Assembly: GCF_021655075.1 (NCBI RefSeq)
Contig: NZ_PPXX01000021.1
Coordinates: forward strand, 1-42,554
Source of the DNA: Clostridium sp. Cult2
Lineage (GTDB): Bacteria > Bacillota > Clostridia > Tissierellales > Tepidimicrobiaceae
Direction: 5' to 3'
DNA length: 42,554 nucleotides
The position numbers were made by a program, and so were the translations under genes. The notes under the pieces are model-generated. The model saw nothing but the letters and a program-made list of their open reading frames with translations, made no database searches and was not told the origin of the DNA. Of this stretch, positions 32,865 to 41,519 are shown in pieces; positions within the stretch are counted from its first letter, which is position 1, and every line of letters begins with the position of its first letter.

Positions 32865-34754
32865 ATGAAAAATAGAAAAAAATCAATATTATTATTCTTT
32901 CTAGATATTATATTAATAAACCTATCCTATCTATTAGCCTTATATCTAAGGTTTGATGGGAATATTGAGATTAAATATTTAACCGTATATATGGATAATA
33001 CTCTAATGTTGACAGTTATAAAATTAGTAGCCTTTTATTATTTTAAACTATATAGAAGTGTATGGCGATATGCTAGTGTAGGTGAGTTAATCAATATAAT
33101 TGCAGCATGTATTATGGCTAATGCTGGTGCTTTAAGTTACCTATTTATTAGACAAGCTCATCTGCCTAGATCTGTGTACATAATAGCAACTATGATAGAC
33201 ATTATATTCATTGGTGGGACAAGGTTTAGCATTAGGGCTTTACGTAGGATTAAAAATGGCAGTATTGTTCCTACTAGAAATGGATATAGGAAAATAATGA
33301 TAATTGGTGGTGGAGATGCAGGGGCTATGGTTATTAGGGAATACAATAACCATACTCAATTAAATAGTAAACCTGTAGTTATAGTAGATGATGATGAAAA
33401 AAAGCAAGGTCAAATAATTAGAGGAGTACCAGTATTAGGGAAAAGAGAGGAGATTCCTAGACTAGCAGAGGAAATGGGAATTGATGAAATAGTTATTGCT
33501 ATACCATCAGCAGGTAGGAAAGACATAAGAGATATAGTTGATGTATGTAGAAAAACCAAATGTAAATTAAAAATACTCCCGGGAATGTATGAATTAATAG
33601 ATGGACAGGTAAGTATTAAAAAGATTAGGGATGTACAAATAGAAGATTTACTAGGACGAGAAGAGATAAGGCTTAATGTAGATGAAATTAGCACTTATTT
33701 AAAGGATAAGGTAGTATTAGTTACGGGTGGGGGAGGTTCTATTGGTTCCGAACTGTGTAGACAGATCGCTAGATTTAAACCCAAGGAACTTATAATATTA
33801 GATATTTATGAGAATAATGCTTATGATATTCAAAATGAACTTTTAATGAATTATAAGGATTTAAATTTAAAGGTGGTTATAGCTTCCATTAGGGATAAAA
33901 AGAGAATAGAAAGAATCATGAAAGAGGAAAAACCCCATGTAATATTCCATGCTGCAGCTCATAAGCATGTACCTCTTATGGAAAATTGTCCAGGAGAAGC
34001 TATCAAGAATAATGTATTTGGAACATTAAACCTAGCCCAATTAGCAGATAAATATGGAGTAAAAAGGTTTGTCATGATATCCACGGATAAGGCTGTAAAT
34101 CCTACTAATGTAATGGGGGCTTCTAAACGAATCTGTGAGATGATTATTCAGTCCATAAACGAGATAAGCAATACTGAGTTTGTGGCAGTAAGGTTTGGGA
34201 ATGTGCTTGGTAGTAATGGAAGTGTAATTCCTCTATTTAAGAAGCAAATAGAAGAAGGAGGTCCCGTTACTGTAACCCATCCAGAGGTTGTAAGGTATTT
34301 TATGACCATTCCTGAGGCGGTTAGACTGGTTATCCAAGCAGGAGCTATGGCTAAAGGTGGAGAAATTTTCATATTAGACATGGGAGAGCCTGTTAAGATA
34401 ATAGATTTGGCTAAGGAATTAATAAGACTTTCAGGTTTCGAACCTAATGCAGATATTCCAATAAAAATTATTGGCCTTAGACCAGGAGAAAAACTATTTG
34501 AAGAACTATTATTAGACGAAGAAGGCATAAGCCAAACTGAACACGATAAAATATTCATAGGTAAACCCACATTCTTTGATTACAAACTATTATTAAAATC
34601 CATAGATAGTCTAAAAGAAGTGATAAAGAACGGAAATGAAGAAGACATAAAAAGCTACTTAGAAACAATAGTCCCTACATACAGAAAAGATGATACTATA
34701 CATAATGAAAATATCAGCCTCAACACTAACTTAAATATTCAAGCCCGGCACTAA
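32865..34754 (+). CDS. CapD/FlaA1-type membrane-bound nucleotide-sugar 4,6-dehydratase
   Basis: 629 residues. Four N-terminal membrane helices (~1-110) lead to a first nucleotide-binding fold (~145, IIGGGDAGAMVIREYN) and a second, catalytic short-chain-dehydrogenase fold (~284, VLVTGGGGSIGSELCRQIAR). The active-site segment STDKAVNPTNVMGASKR has methionine where most family members have tyrosine; this is normal for the long FlaA1/WbpM/PglF forms. These make UDP-4-keto-6-deoxy sugars, typically from UDP-GlcNAc, as the first step toward bacillosamine- or fucosamine-type sugars. The last residues, IQARH then stop, derive from a 22-base repeat also found at the end of the next gene. No matching aminotransferase is present nearby. 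Confidence 0.9.
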   Translation: MKNRKKSILLFFLDIILINLSYLLALYLRFDGNIEIKYLTVYMDNTLMLTVIKLVAFYYFKLYRSVWRYASVGELINIIAACIMANAGALSYLFIRQAHLPRSVYIIATMIDIIFIGGTRFSIRALRRIKNGSIVPTRNGYRKIMIIGGGDAGAMVIREYNNHTQLNSKPVVIVDDDEKKQGQIIRGVPVLGKREEIPRLAEEMGIDEIVIAIPSAGRKDIRDIVDVCRKTKCKLKILPGMYELIDGQVSIKKIRDVQIEDLLGREEIRLNVDEISTYLKDKVVLVTGGGGSIGSELCRQIARFKPKELIILDIYENNAYDIQNELLMNYKDLNLKVVIASIRDKKRIERIMKEEKPHVIFHAAAHKHVPLMENCPGEAIKNNVFGTLNLAQLADKYGVKRFVMISTDKAVNPTNVMGASKRICEMIIQSINEISNTEFVAVRFGNVLGSNGSVIPLFKKQIEEGGPVTVTHPEVVRYFMTIPEAVRLVIQAGAMAKGGEIFILDMGEPVKIIDLAKELIRLSGFEPNADIPIKIIGLRPGEKLFEELLLDEEGISQTEHDKIFIGKPTFFDYKLLLKSIDSLKEVIKNGNEEDIKSYLETIVPTYRKDDTIHNENISLNTNLNIQARH

Positions 34755-34761
34755 CTTATTA
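34740..34761 (+). repeat. 22-base 3'-end repeat, copy 1 (encodes QARH-stop)
   Basis: CAAGCCCGGCAC-TAACTTATTA provides the last four codons and stop of the dehydratase gene. It matches 36013-36034 at 21 of 22 positions and precedes a terminator by 8 bases. Confidence 0.8.
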
Positions 34762-34769
34762 GTGAAAAT

Positions 34770-34810
34770 AAGAACTTCATAGGTAGAGATACTTATGGGG
34801 TTCTTTTTTA
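34770..34810 (+). terminator. Intrinsic terminator after the dehydratase gene
   Basis: AAGAACTTCATA (34770-34781) pairs with TATGGGGTTCTT (34794-34805) through two G-U pairs, followed by a T run (34804-34809). Confidence 0.75.
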
Positions 34811-34866
34811 CATTAGGTATAGTATCCATGATATAATATATAAAAAACGATAGAAGGTGAATTCAA

Positions 34867-36027
34867 ATGGCGAAACGTGATGAAATAAAGGAACTATATT
34901 ACATAAGAGCAATTGCTGCCATGGGGATACTAATCATTCATGCTACTGGCGGATTTGCAGTTAACTCGGAATATGGCTCTAAGGCAATGTATTTAGGTAT
35001 ATTTTTGAATCAGTTTTTTAGATTTGGTAGCCCTATTTTCATGATGATTTCAGGATTAGTATTATTTTATAATTATAGGTCTATGGATGAATTTGATACT
35101 AGTAGATTTTATAAGAAGAAGATAAAATTTATCCTAATACCCTATATCCTTTGGTCTGCTATTTATTTTTTATATAATTCCAGTGTATATAAGTTACCAA
35201 TAAACGGTGAAAGATTATTAGGTTTTGGGAAAGCATTGTTATTAGGGGAGAGTTTTTCCCATCTATATTTCATATTTTTAATATTTCAATTCTACATAAT
35301 ATTACCTTTATTAATCAAATATCTGACAAAACCAATGGAAGAGAAGCCCTTTAGGGTATTTGCCTTTTTCATTATTTTTCAAGGTATGATTCTTACATAT
35401 GGATATTATTTCAAAAACCCTAATGCAACAGGGATATTAAGAATATTTAATCGATATTATTGGAAGACTTTGTTTAGCTGGTCTTTCTATTTTATAACTG
35501 GTGGGCTAATGGGTATGCATTATAGAAGACTGGTAGATTTTATTGAGAAGAATATAAAGAGTATATTCATTGGATACATTGTTGTAACTAGTCTTTATGT
35601 TGGACAAGTATATTATAATATTTGGATTAATGGTGGTAGAGACTACTATGGTAAATTTGGTTCCATTAGGCCTCATACTATGATTTATGCTCTATTTACC
35701 ATGCCTGTACTCATTTGGTTAACAAGAAAGATGATTGGGAAACATAGTAGTTTAAAGATATTTGGTACCTATTCCTTTGGAATATATTTTTCCCATCCAT
35801 TAATATTAGAAGAGATAAAAAGACATCTAATAGGAAACTTTTCTCGACACATAGGATATAGTAGAGTATCATCATTAATACTAATATGTGGACTGGGTTT
35901 AGGTCTAACATTTGTATTTGTGCTATTAATTGGAACTTTAGAAAATAGATGGCTGCTTATAGGGAAGGTACCCAAATATACACCAAGGAGCAGAAGAAAG
36001 GAAGAAAGTATCCAAGCCAGGCACTAA
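34867..36027 (+). CDS. Acyltransferase-3 family membrane protein
   Basis: 386 residues with about ten membrane spans. The N-terminus YYIRAIAAMGILIIHATGG has the conserved Arg and His of the acyltransferase-3 (OafA/WecH-like) family, followed by GSPIFMMISGLVLFY. Members transfer acetyl or other acyl groups from the cytoplasm onto exported sugars, peptidoglycan or teichoic acids. It has its own terminator on each side, so it may be a separate unit of the polysaccharide cluster. Its start uses a weaker AGGTGA site. The protein ends IQARH because its 3' end carries the same 22-base repeat as the preceding gene. Confidence 0.88.
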   Translation: MAKRDEIKELYYIRAIAAMGILIIHATGGFAVNSEYGSKAMYLGIFLNQFFRFGSPIFMMISGLVLFYNYRSMDEFDTSRFYKKKIKFILIPYILWSAIYFLYNSSVYKLPINGERLLGFGKALLLGESFSHLYFIFLIFQFYIILPLLIKYLTKPMEEKPFRVFAFFIIFQGMILTYGYYFKNPNATGILRIFNRYYWKTLFSWSFYFITGGLMGMHYRRLVDFIEKNIKSIFIGYIVVTSLYVGQVYYNIWINGGRDYYGKFGSIRPHTMIYALFTMPVLIWLTRKMIGKHSSLKIFGTYSFGIYFSHPLILEEIKRHLIGNFSRHIGYSRVSSLILICGLGLGLTFVFVLLIGTLENRWLLIGKVPKYTPRSRRKEESIQARH

Positions 36028-36034
36028 CTTATTA
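36013..36034 (+). repeat. 22-base 3'-end repeat, copy 2 (encodes QARH-stop)
   Basis: CAAGCCAGGCAC-TAACTTATTA forms the last codons and stop of the acyltransferase gene and abuts the terminator stem at 36034. It differs from copy 1 by one base. Confidence 0.8.
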
Positions 36035-36067
36035 AGGAACTAGTCCTTCGGGATTGGTTCTTTTTTT
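36034..36067 (+). terminator. Intrinsic terminator after the acyltransferase gene
   Basis: A 13-bp stem with three G-U pairs (36034-36046 with 36051-36063), a TTCG tetraloop and a T run to 36067. Confidence 0.88.
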
Positions 36068-36130
36068 AGTTCCATAAATTGTGTTCTATAAAAAGTTGAT
36101 TATCTCTTCCATGTAATCTACAATAGTAAT

Positions 36131-36203
36131 AGGCATAATTTTGACCCCCATTTGGCGAATGTTTTTGTCAATTAATAATTATCATAGGGTCTATAGTTAT
36201 GCC
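36131..36203. promoter_or_regulatory. Imperfect inverted repeat upstream of the sigma-54 activator gene
   Basis: AGGCATAATTTTGACCC (36131-36147) and GGGTCTATAGTTATGCC (36187-36203) are imperfectly inverted, ~39 bases apart. They may be an operator for the activator gene. The rest of 36068-36275 shows nothing recognisable. Confidence 0.3.
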
Positions 36204-36275
36204 ATATTCAATTTTTGCTAGCACTACTATTAAGTATTTTCATAAAAGTTAATAGTTTAGAAAGGTGGTAAACAA

Positions 36276-38288
36276 ATGACAAAACTCATATTGATTAGTC
36301 GTGGAAGAACAACGTCTGTTAGTTTGGCTTCTCAGCTTGAAAAAAATTTTGGTAATTACGTAAAAGTTGAAGGTTATTGTTTAGAGGATGATTTGAATTT
36401 TGATGTTACGGATTCAATCATTGTTTTATCATCTTCTGAAATAATAGACAAAAGAATTAAAAATATAATTAAAGATTGTACAGGCTATGTAGTGGCACGA
36501 AGGGTAATAAATCATATAAATATTTCTGAACTATTGAATCTTCCAAAGGGGACTGAAGTATTACTGATAAATGATAGAGCTAGAACAGCACATGAAGCCA
36601 TAGCCCAATTACAAGCTTTAGGAATAAATCATATAAAATATTATCCCTATTATCCTGGGCAAATGACCTATCCACAAATTGATATTGCTGTGACGGTAGG
36701 AGAACCAGAACTTATTCCCTATGGATTTAATAGAGTAATCGATATTGGAACTCGTCAAATCGATATTACTACATTATCTGATATAGCTGAAAAACTTGAA
36801 TTAATGGACAAGTTAGGGGATAGCCTTTCTTCTAAATACATTCAGGATATAATTGAATTACTTAAGACAATAAATGATAGTGCTAAGAATATAAAAATCA
36901 TGAGCAATAGGTTAGAGACTGTTGCTAACTGTATATCAAAAGCAATTATGTATGTTGATAAAAATAGGAATATCATAGTTAGCAATAAAGAAATGTATAA
37001 TCTTTTGGAAATTCCAGACAAGGAGATAATTGGGAAAAACATTAAAGATGTATTGCCAGAAATAGCTACTGAGAGTAATTACGATAGTGTAGATATTATC
37101 TTAATACAGGGTAGAAAGGTATTCGTTACTGCCAATGTTATTAGGGGTAGGGGTAGCGAAGATGGAATTATATATACTTTTGAAGAGACGGATCAAATTG
37201 AAAAGAACGAGCATGAGATTCGTAGAAGAACGACAAAAGCTGTTAGAAAAAATTATTATACCTTTGATGACATTATCTATGAAAGCGAAACTATGAGTAG
37301 ATTAATAGATAAAGTTAAAACCTTTGCTAATACGGATTCTACAATCTTAATACAGGGGGAAAGTGGTACAGGTAAGGAACTGTTTGCTCAGGCCATTCAT
37401 TCAGCGTCTAAAAGGGTCTCAGAGCCTTTTGTACCTGTAAACTTTCCAGCTGTTCCAATGAGTTTAATTGAAAGTGAACTTTTTGGTTATGAAGAGGGTT
37501 CATTTACAGGTGCAACAAAGGGTGGTAAAAGAGGGCTTTTTGAAGAAGCCCATAATGGAACGATTTTTCTTGATGAAATAGGGGATGCACCTTTAGAATT
37601 CCAATGTACATTATTGAGAGTTATTCAGGAGAGACGGGTGAGAAGAATTGGTGCATTTAAAGAGATTCCCATAGATGTAAGGATAATTGCTGCAACAAAC
37701 AAAGATTTAGTAGAGGAAATTAAAAAAGAGAATTTTAGATCGGATTTATATTATAGGCTTAATGTTTTGCCTATTAGAGTGCCCAGTTTAAGGGAAAGAA
37801 GGGCGGATATTTTACTTTTAGCAAACTTCTTTCTTAATAAATATAGCAAAGGTAGGATTACTAGGGCGGAGGAAATTTTAGACGAAGAGGCTATTAGGAC
37901 GCTGTATAGCTATGATTGGCCAGGAAATGTTAGACAATTAGAAAATGCCATGGAGTATATTGTATGTTTATGGAGAGGCACAAAAAAATTAAATAGAATG
38001 GATCTTCCTGAATATATTATTGATAGTTTTAAAGAAACTAATGATTCCATATTGGTAGATATATTGGGAAAGGATATGCTATGGGTTCTTGAAAAACTGA
38101 TGAATTCAAATGGTTTAGGAAGACGTTATTTAGCAGAATATGCTAAGGAAGAAGGAATACAATTAACCGAAGGGGAGATTAGGGGATTATTGGAAAATGC
38201 TCAATCCCTTGGTTTTGTTGAACCTAATACTGGAAGAAAGGGCAGTGTATTGACGAGAAAAGGCTATAGCATATTATCTAAAAGATAG
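36276..38288 (+). CDS. Sigma-54-interacting transcriptional activator with PAS domain and non-Fis C-terminus
   Basis: 670 residues. The N-terminal ~190 residues are an alpha/beta sensory part I do not recognise with certainty (a PrpR_N-like fold is possible). A PAS domain follows (~210-310, CISKAIMYVDKNRNIIVSNK), then the AAA+ domain: Walker A GESGTGKE near 361, the sigma-54-contact loop GSFTGA at 408-413 (usual form GAFTGA) and Walker B GTIFLDEIGDA. The C-terminus (~590-670, GLGRRYLAEYAKEEGIQLTE, then VLTRKGYSILSKR) looks like a winged helix rather than the usual Fis-type helix-turn-helix. Such activators hydrolyse ATP to open sigma-54 promoters. A perfect-looking target promoter begins 92 bases after its stop codon, so it most likely activates the downstream peptide/5-oxoproline operon in response to a small ligand. 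Confidence 0.92.
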   Translation: MTKLILISRGRTTSVSLASQLEKNFGNYVKVEGYCLEDDLNFDVTDSIIVLSSSEIIDKRIKNIIKDCTGYVVARRVINHINISELLNLPKGTEVLLINDRARTAHEAIAQLQALGINHIKYYPYYPGQMTYPQIDIAVTVGEPELIPYGFNRVIDIGTRQIDITTLSDIAEKLELMDKLGDSLSSKYIQDIIELLKTINDSAKNIKIMSNRLETVANCISKAIMYVDKNRNIIVSNKEMYNLLEIPDKEIIGKNIKDVLPEIATESNYDSVDIILIQGRKVFVTANVIRGRGSEDGIIYTFEETDQIEKNEHEIRRRTTKAVRKNYYTFDDIIYESETMSRLIDKVKTFANTDSTILIQGESGTGKELFAQAIHSASKRVSEPFVPVNFPAVPMSLIESELFGYEEGSFTGATKGGKRGLFEEAHNGTIFLDEIGDAPLEFQCTLLRVIQERRVRRIGAFKEIPIDVRIIAATNKDLVEEIKKENFRSDLYYRLNVLPIRVPSLRERRADILLLANFFLNKYSKGRITRAEEILDEEAIRTLYSYDWPGNVRQLENAMEYIVCLWRGTKKLNRMDLPEYIIDSFKETNDSILVDILGKDMLWVLEKLMNSNGLGRRYLAEYAKEEGIQLTEGEIRGLLENAQSLGFVEPNTGRKGSVLTRKGYSILSKR

Positions 38289-38291
38289 GAA

Positions 38292-38330
38292 CGGGCAAAA
38301 CAGGTTAGAAAAGGGATAAAATATTGCCCG
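38292..38330. promoter_or_regulatory. CGGGCAA inverted repeat: candidate activator site or terminator
   Basis: CGGGCAA (38292-38298) and TTGCCCG (38324-38330) are perfectly inverted with a 25-base spacer. The dyad centre is ~95 bases before the predicted sigma-54 transcription start, a sensible place for an activator-binding site. It could also act as a weak terminator of the activator gene, but no T tract follows directly. Confidence 0.5.
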
Positions 38331-38379
38331 ATTATATAAAGGACTTTTTTAAAAGAACTAATTACAGGGATTATATACA

Positions 38380-38395
38380 TGGCACGTAATTTGCA
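38380..38395 (+). promoter_or_regulatory. Sigma-54 (-24/-12) promoter
   Basis: TGGCACG-TAAT-TTGCA matches the sigma-54 consensus TGGCACG-N4-TTGC[A/T] at every defined position, with the GG and GC elements at correct spacing. Transcription should start near 38406, ~53 bases before the aminopeptidase start. It lies between a sigma-54 activator gene and the operon. Confidence 0.93.
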
Positions 38396-38458
38396 AGTAT
38401 ATATTAACAGAACCTATTAATAGTAGTAATTCAAAGAGAGGAGGTATTTTAGACTAGA

Positions 38459-39496
38459 ATGATAAAACAAAAAAGAATAGAGGATTATGGAATTAAAATT
38501 GGTAGATTACCCAAAGGTAAACTCAATAAAATAACCGATGTGAAAGGGGTTAAAGTAGGTCATTGTACAATTGATACTGAAGAGAACAAGACAGGCGTAA
38601 CTGTAATACTTCCTATGGAAGATAATATTTATATGAATAAACTAGTTTCAGCCTCTTATGTATTAAATGGCTTTGGGAAAACAGCAGGACTTGTACAGAT
38701 TGAAGAACTTGGTAACATTGAATCTATTATAGCTTTAACAAATACTCTCAATGTTGGATTGGTTCACGATGCAGTTGTAGAATATATGATAAATGAATGT
38801 AATAAAGAAAATTTCCAATTAAAAACATTCAATCCAGTAATCTGTGAGTGTAATGACAGTTACCTAAATAATATTCAGTCAAGGGCTGTACAAAAGGAAC
38901 ATGTATATAAAGCTATTGAAGATGCTAAAGAGGATTTTAGAGAAGGAGATATAGGGGCAGGAAAAGGAATGAGTTGCCACCAGCTTAAAGGTGGTATTGG
39001 TTCTTCATCTCGTATAGTGACTATAGATGGAAAACCTTATACTTTAGGGGTTTTAGTTTTATCAAATTATGGATTATTAGAGGACCTAACTATTGGTGGT
39101 AAGAATATAGGAAGTACAATTTCTAAAGAATTAGAAATGAAAACTGAGGCAGATAGTGGTTCTATAATATCGATTATAGCAACTGATATACCTATGAGTA
39201 GTAGACAGCTAGGAAGGATATGTAAGAGAACAGGAGTGGGCTTGGCAAGATTGGGCTCTTATATTGGTCATGGGAGTGGAGAAATAACTATTGCCTTTTC
39301 TACGTCGAATAGAATTAAGCATAATGAAAATGAAGGAATAATTGATATGAAGATTATGAATGAAGATGAGATTAATATAGTATTCAGAGCAGTAGCAGAA
39401 TGTGAAGAGGAAGCGGTTTTAAATTCTATGATTACATCTGAAAAGGTGATAGGTACTGAAGGTAGAATGAGGGAGACATTAAAAGATTATATATAA
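38459..39496 (+). CDS. P1 family (DmpA-like, S58) self-processing aminopeptidase
   Basis: 345 residues. Family marks are the N-terminal ITDVKGVKVGHCTI, GKGMSCHQLKGGIGSSSR in the middle, the asparagine-containing VLVLSNYG, and the autocleavage site ADSG-SIISIIATDIP. By analogy with DmpA, cleavage between Gly234 and Ser235 would expose Ser235 as N-terminal nucleophile. These N-terminal-nucleophile hydrolases cut amino-terminal residues, D-amino-acid amides or beta-peptides in the cytoplasm. It is the first gene after the sigma-54 promoter. The AGAGGAGGT site ends unusually far (13 bases) from the ATG, and an in-frame stop just upstream excludes an earlier start. Pairing with a racemase suggests substrates containing D- or gamma-linked residues; that is inference. 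Confidence 0.9.
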   Translation: MIKQKRIEDYGIKIGRLPKGKLNKITDVKGVKVGHCTIDTEENKTGVTVILPMEDNIYMNKLVSASYVLNGFGKTAGLVQIEELGNIESIIALTNTLNVGLVHDAVVEYMINECNKENFQLKTFNPVICECNDSYLNNIQSRAVQKEHVYKAIEDAKEDFREGDIGAGKGMSCHQLKGGIGSSSRIVTIDGKPYTLGVLVLSNYGLLEDLTIGGKNIGSTISKELEMKTEADSGSIISIIATDIPMSSRQLGRICKRTGVGLARLGSYIGHGSGEITIAFSTSNRIKHNENEGIIDMKIMNEDEINIVFRAVAECEEEAVLNSMITSEKVIGTEGRMRETLKDYI

Positions 39497-39540
39497 ATCA
39501 AAACTTAAGATTAAGAAATATTAGTTTACGGAGATGATAT

Positions 39541-40227
39541 GTGATGATTCTAGGAATAATTGGAGGTATGGGTCCTGCAGCAACTTGTAATTTATATGAA
39601 AAAATAATTCAATTTACTCCAGCAACTAAAGATCAGGAGCATTTGCATATTGTTATTGATAGCAATGCGCAAATACCAGATAGGACAGAATGTATTATTG
39701 GTAATGGGGAAAACCCAAAAATAGAAATGGTAAGATCCGCAATTAAACTAGAAACAATGGGAGTGGATTATATAGCTATACCTTGTAATACTGCACATTA
39801 TTTTTATGATGATATTAGCCAATATGTTAAAGTACCAATAATTCATATGATAGATGAAACTGCCTTTTATCTAAGTAAGAAATATGGAAGGAACAAGGAT
39901 TATTTACTTTTGGCAACTGAAGGCACTTATATGTCTGGAATTTATAAGAAGGTATTCGAAAAATATGATTTAAATATAATAGAACCTGATAAAACAGATA
40001 AAGAAATAGTTATGAAATGGATATATGGGGTAAAATCTTCAGAATTTGATGTATCATTAATGGAATTCGAATCCCTAATAAACAAGTATGTCGGAGGCGA
40101 AGATATACCTGCAATATTGGGATGTACTGAGCTACCTGTATTAGCTGAAAAGATAGGTGTATCAAAAAAATGTGTAGACCCTATTTCTATACTTGCTAAA
40201 GTTTGTGTAGAATTAAGAGAAAAATAG
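39541..40227 (+). CDS. Aspartate/glutamate racemase family protein
   Basis: 228 residues. The N-terminus ILGIIGGMGPAATCNLYEKI and the two catalytic cysteines, Cys82 in IPCNTAH and Cys195 in LGCTELP, identify the PLP-independent Asp/Glu racemase superfamily. The length fits aspartate-racemase-like members rather than the longer MurI glutamate racemases. It interconverts L and D forms of an acidic amino acid in the cytoplasm. GGAG at 39530-39533 allows either GTG 39541 (7 bases) or ATG 39544 (10 bases) as start. It is in the sigma-54 operon, 44 bases after the aminopeptidase. The exact substrate (Asp, Glu or another amino acid) is open. Confidence 0.88.
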   Translation: MMILGIIGGMGPAATCNLYEKIIQFTPATKDQEHLHIVIDSNAQIPDRTECIIGNGENPKIEMVRSAIKLETMGVDYIAIPCNTAHYFYDDISQYVKVPIIHMIDETAFYLSKKYGRNKDYLLLATEGTYMSGIYKKVFEKYDLNIIEPDKTDKEIVMKWIYGVKSSEFDVSLMEFESLINKYVGGEDIPAILGCTELPVLAEKIGVSKKCVDPISILAKVCVELREK

Positions 40228-40283
40228 AGTCTGCATGGAAAATGAGGACATTAATATTTAGAACAGCAATTGGAGGGTAGGAT

Positions 40284-40700
40284 ATGGCAAAAGTTAAATT
40301 ATTTGTATATGGAACTTTAATGAAGGGATATAGAAACTATAAAAAATATTTTGAAAAAGCTAATGTGATTAATATAAGAAAAGCCTATACAAAAGGAGTA
40401 CTATACCATTTAAATAAAAAAGACTGCCCGGCCTTAGTAGAAGGGAATGAGAAGGTATGGGGGCAATTAATAGAGTTTAATGATGATGAGAATCTTACTT
40501 TTCTAAAAGAATTAGATGATATGGAAAAATATTTTGAAAACAGTAATGAAGTAATGTATGAACGAAAAGAAGTCAATGTTTTCATGGAAAATGGAGAGAG
40601 AGAAAAAGCATATGCCTATATTTTTATAAATATTAAAAATATGGATATATACGAGCCTGAACATATAGTTACAGGGGATTGGCAAAAAATATCAGCTTAG
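40284..40700 (+). CDS. Gamma-glutamylcyclotransferase-like protein
   Basis: 138 residues, cytoplasmic. It has the family hallmark FVYGTLMKGYRN at the N-terminus, the strand-turn YHLNKKDCPALVEG, VWGQLIEF, and an acidic segment LKELDDMEKYFEN that should contain the catalytic glutamate. Such proteins convert gamma-glutamyl amines or dipeptides to 5-oxoproline (pyroglutamate) plus a free amine. It sits in the sigma-54 operon just ahead of the DUF969/DUF979 pair implicated in 5-oxoproline transport, which supports the reading. GGAGG lies at 40271-40275. A ~115-base gap with no clear promoter follows. Confidence 0.82.
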   Translation: MAKVKLFVYGTLMKGYRNYKKYFEKANVINIRKAYTKGVLYHLNKKDCPALVEGNEKVWGQLIEFNDDENLTFLKELDDMEKYFENSNEVMYERKEVNVFMENGEREKAYAYIFINIKNMDIYEPEHIVTGDWQKISA

Positions 40701-40815
40701 TGATAAGCATTGGTTTCTTTCTTTTTAAATAAAACTTTGTTAATATATATACAATAATTTAAAAATGGGAGAAATCAATCTTTATATAATTTAAAACAAC
40801 AAGAGGAGGATGAAA

Positions 40816-41505
40816 ATGATTAAACTAATAGGCGTGTTAATAGTAGTTATAGGGTTCATGCTTAAGCTAGACACAATTGCAGTAGTAACTGTAGCAGGGG
40901 TTGTTACAGGTTTTGTTGGTGGACTGTCTTTTAATGAGATACTGACAACACTAGGAGAAGCATTTGTAAAAAACAGGAATATGCTAGTGTTTTTAGCCAG
41001 TTTACCAGTTATCGGATTACTTGAAGATAACGGTTTAAGGGAACGATCTGCATCTCTTATTGGTAATATTAAAAATGCAACAACGGGGAAATTATTATCT
41101 GTTTATATGGTAATTAGAGCATTTGCAGCAGCTTTTTCTTTACGTCTTGGAGGCCATGTACAGTTTATTAGGCCACTTATCAATCCAATGGCAGAAGGAG
41201 CAGCAGAGAATAAATATGGTGAACTGACAGAGAAGGATAGGGAAGATATTAAGGGTTTATCAGCAGCAGTTGAAAATTACGGGAACTTCTATGCACAAAA
41301 TGTATTTATTGCATCTAGTGGAGTTTTACTCATGGTAGGAACTCTTAATGAATTAGGCTATGAAACAACAGCTCTAGAAGTTTCTAAAGGTGCAATACCA
41401 ATAGCTTTTGTGGCAACAATATTTGCAATAATACAATTTTTAATGTTTGATAAGAAATTGGATAAAAGGTTTGAAGCGAGGAAAATGGAAAAGACTAAAA
41501 ACTAG
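40816..41505 (+). CDS. DUF969 family membrane protein, probable 5-oxoproline transporter subunit
   Basis: 229 residues with about five to six membrane spans. The start is ATG 40816, 6 bases after AGGAGG (40804-40809); ATG 40810 directly abuts that site. Recognisable segments are KNRNMLVFLASLPVIGLLED, the RLGGHVQFIRPLINPMAEGA loop and ENYGNFYAQNVFIASSG. DUF969 genes are known to occur with DUF979 and with 5-oxoprolinase or pyroglutamyl-peptidase genes, and have been proposed as one half of a 5-oxoproline carrier. Here the next gene is the DUF979 partner, 14 bases away. The operon's gamma-glutamylcyclotransferase would produce the same compound. Confidence 0.85.
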   Translation: MIKLIGVLIVVIGFMLKLDTIAVVTVAGVVTGFVGGLSFNEILTTLGEAFVKNRNMLVFLASLPVIGLLEDNGLRERSASLIGNIKNATTGKLLSVYMVIRAFAAAFSLRLGGHVQFIRPLINPMAEGAAENKYGELTEKDREDIKGLSAAVENYGNFYAQNVFIASSGVLLMVGTLNELGYETTALEVSKGAIPIAFVATIFAIIQFLMFDKKLDKRFEARKMEKTKN

Positions 41506-41519
41506 AGGAGGTTATAATA

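Noticed and set aside
32865-34754. Loss of the catalytic tyrosine in the CapD/FlaA1 protein as a sign of inactivation
   Set aside because: Methionine at this position is the normal state of the long membrane-bound dehydratases.
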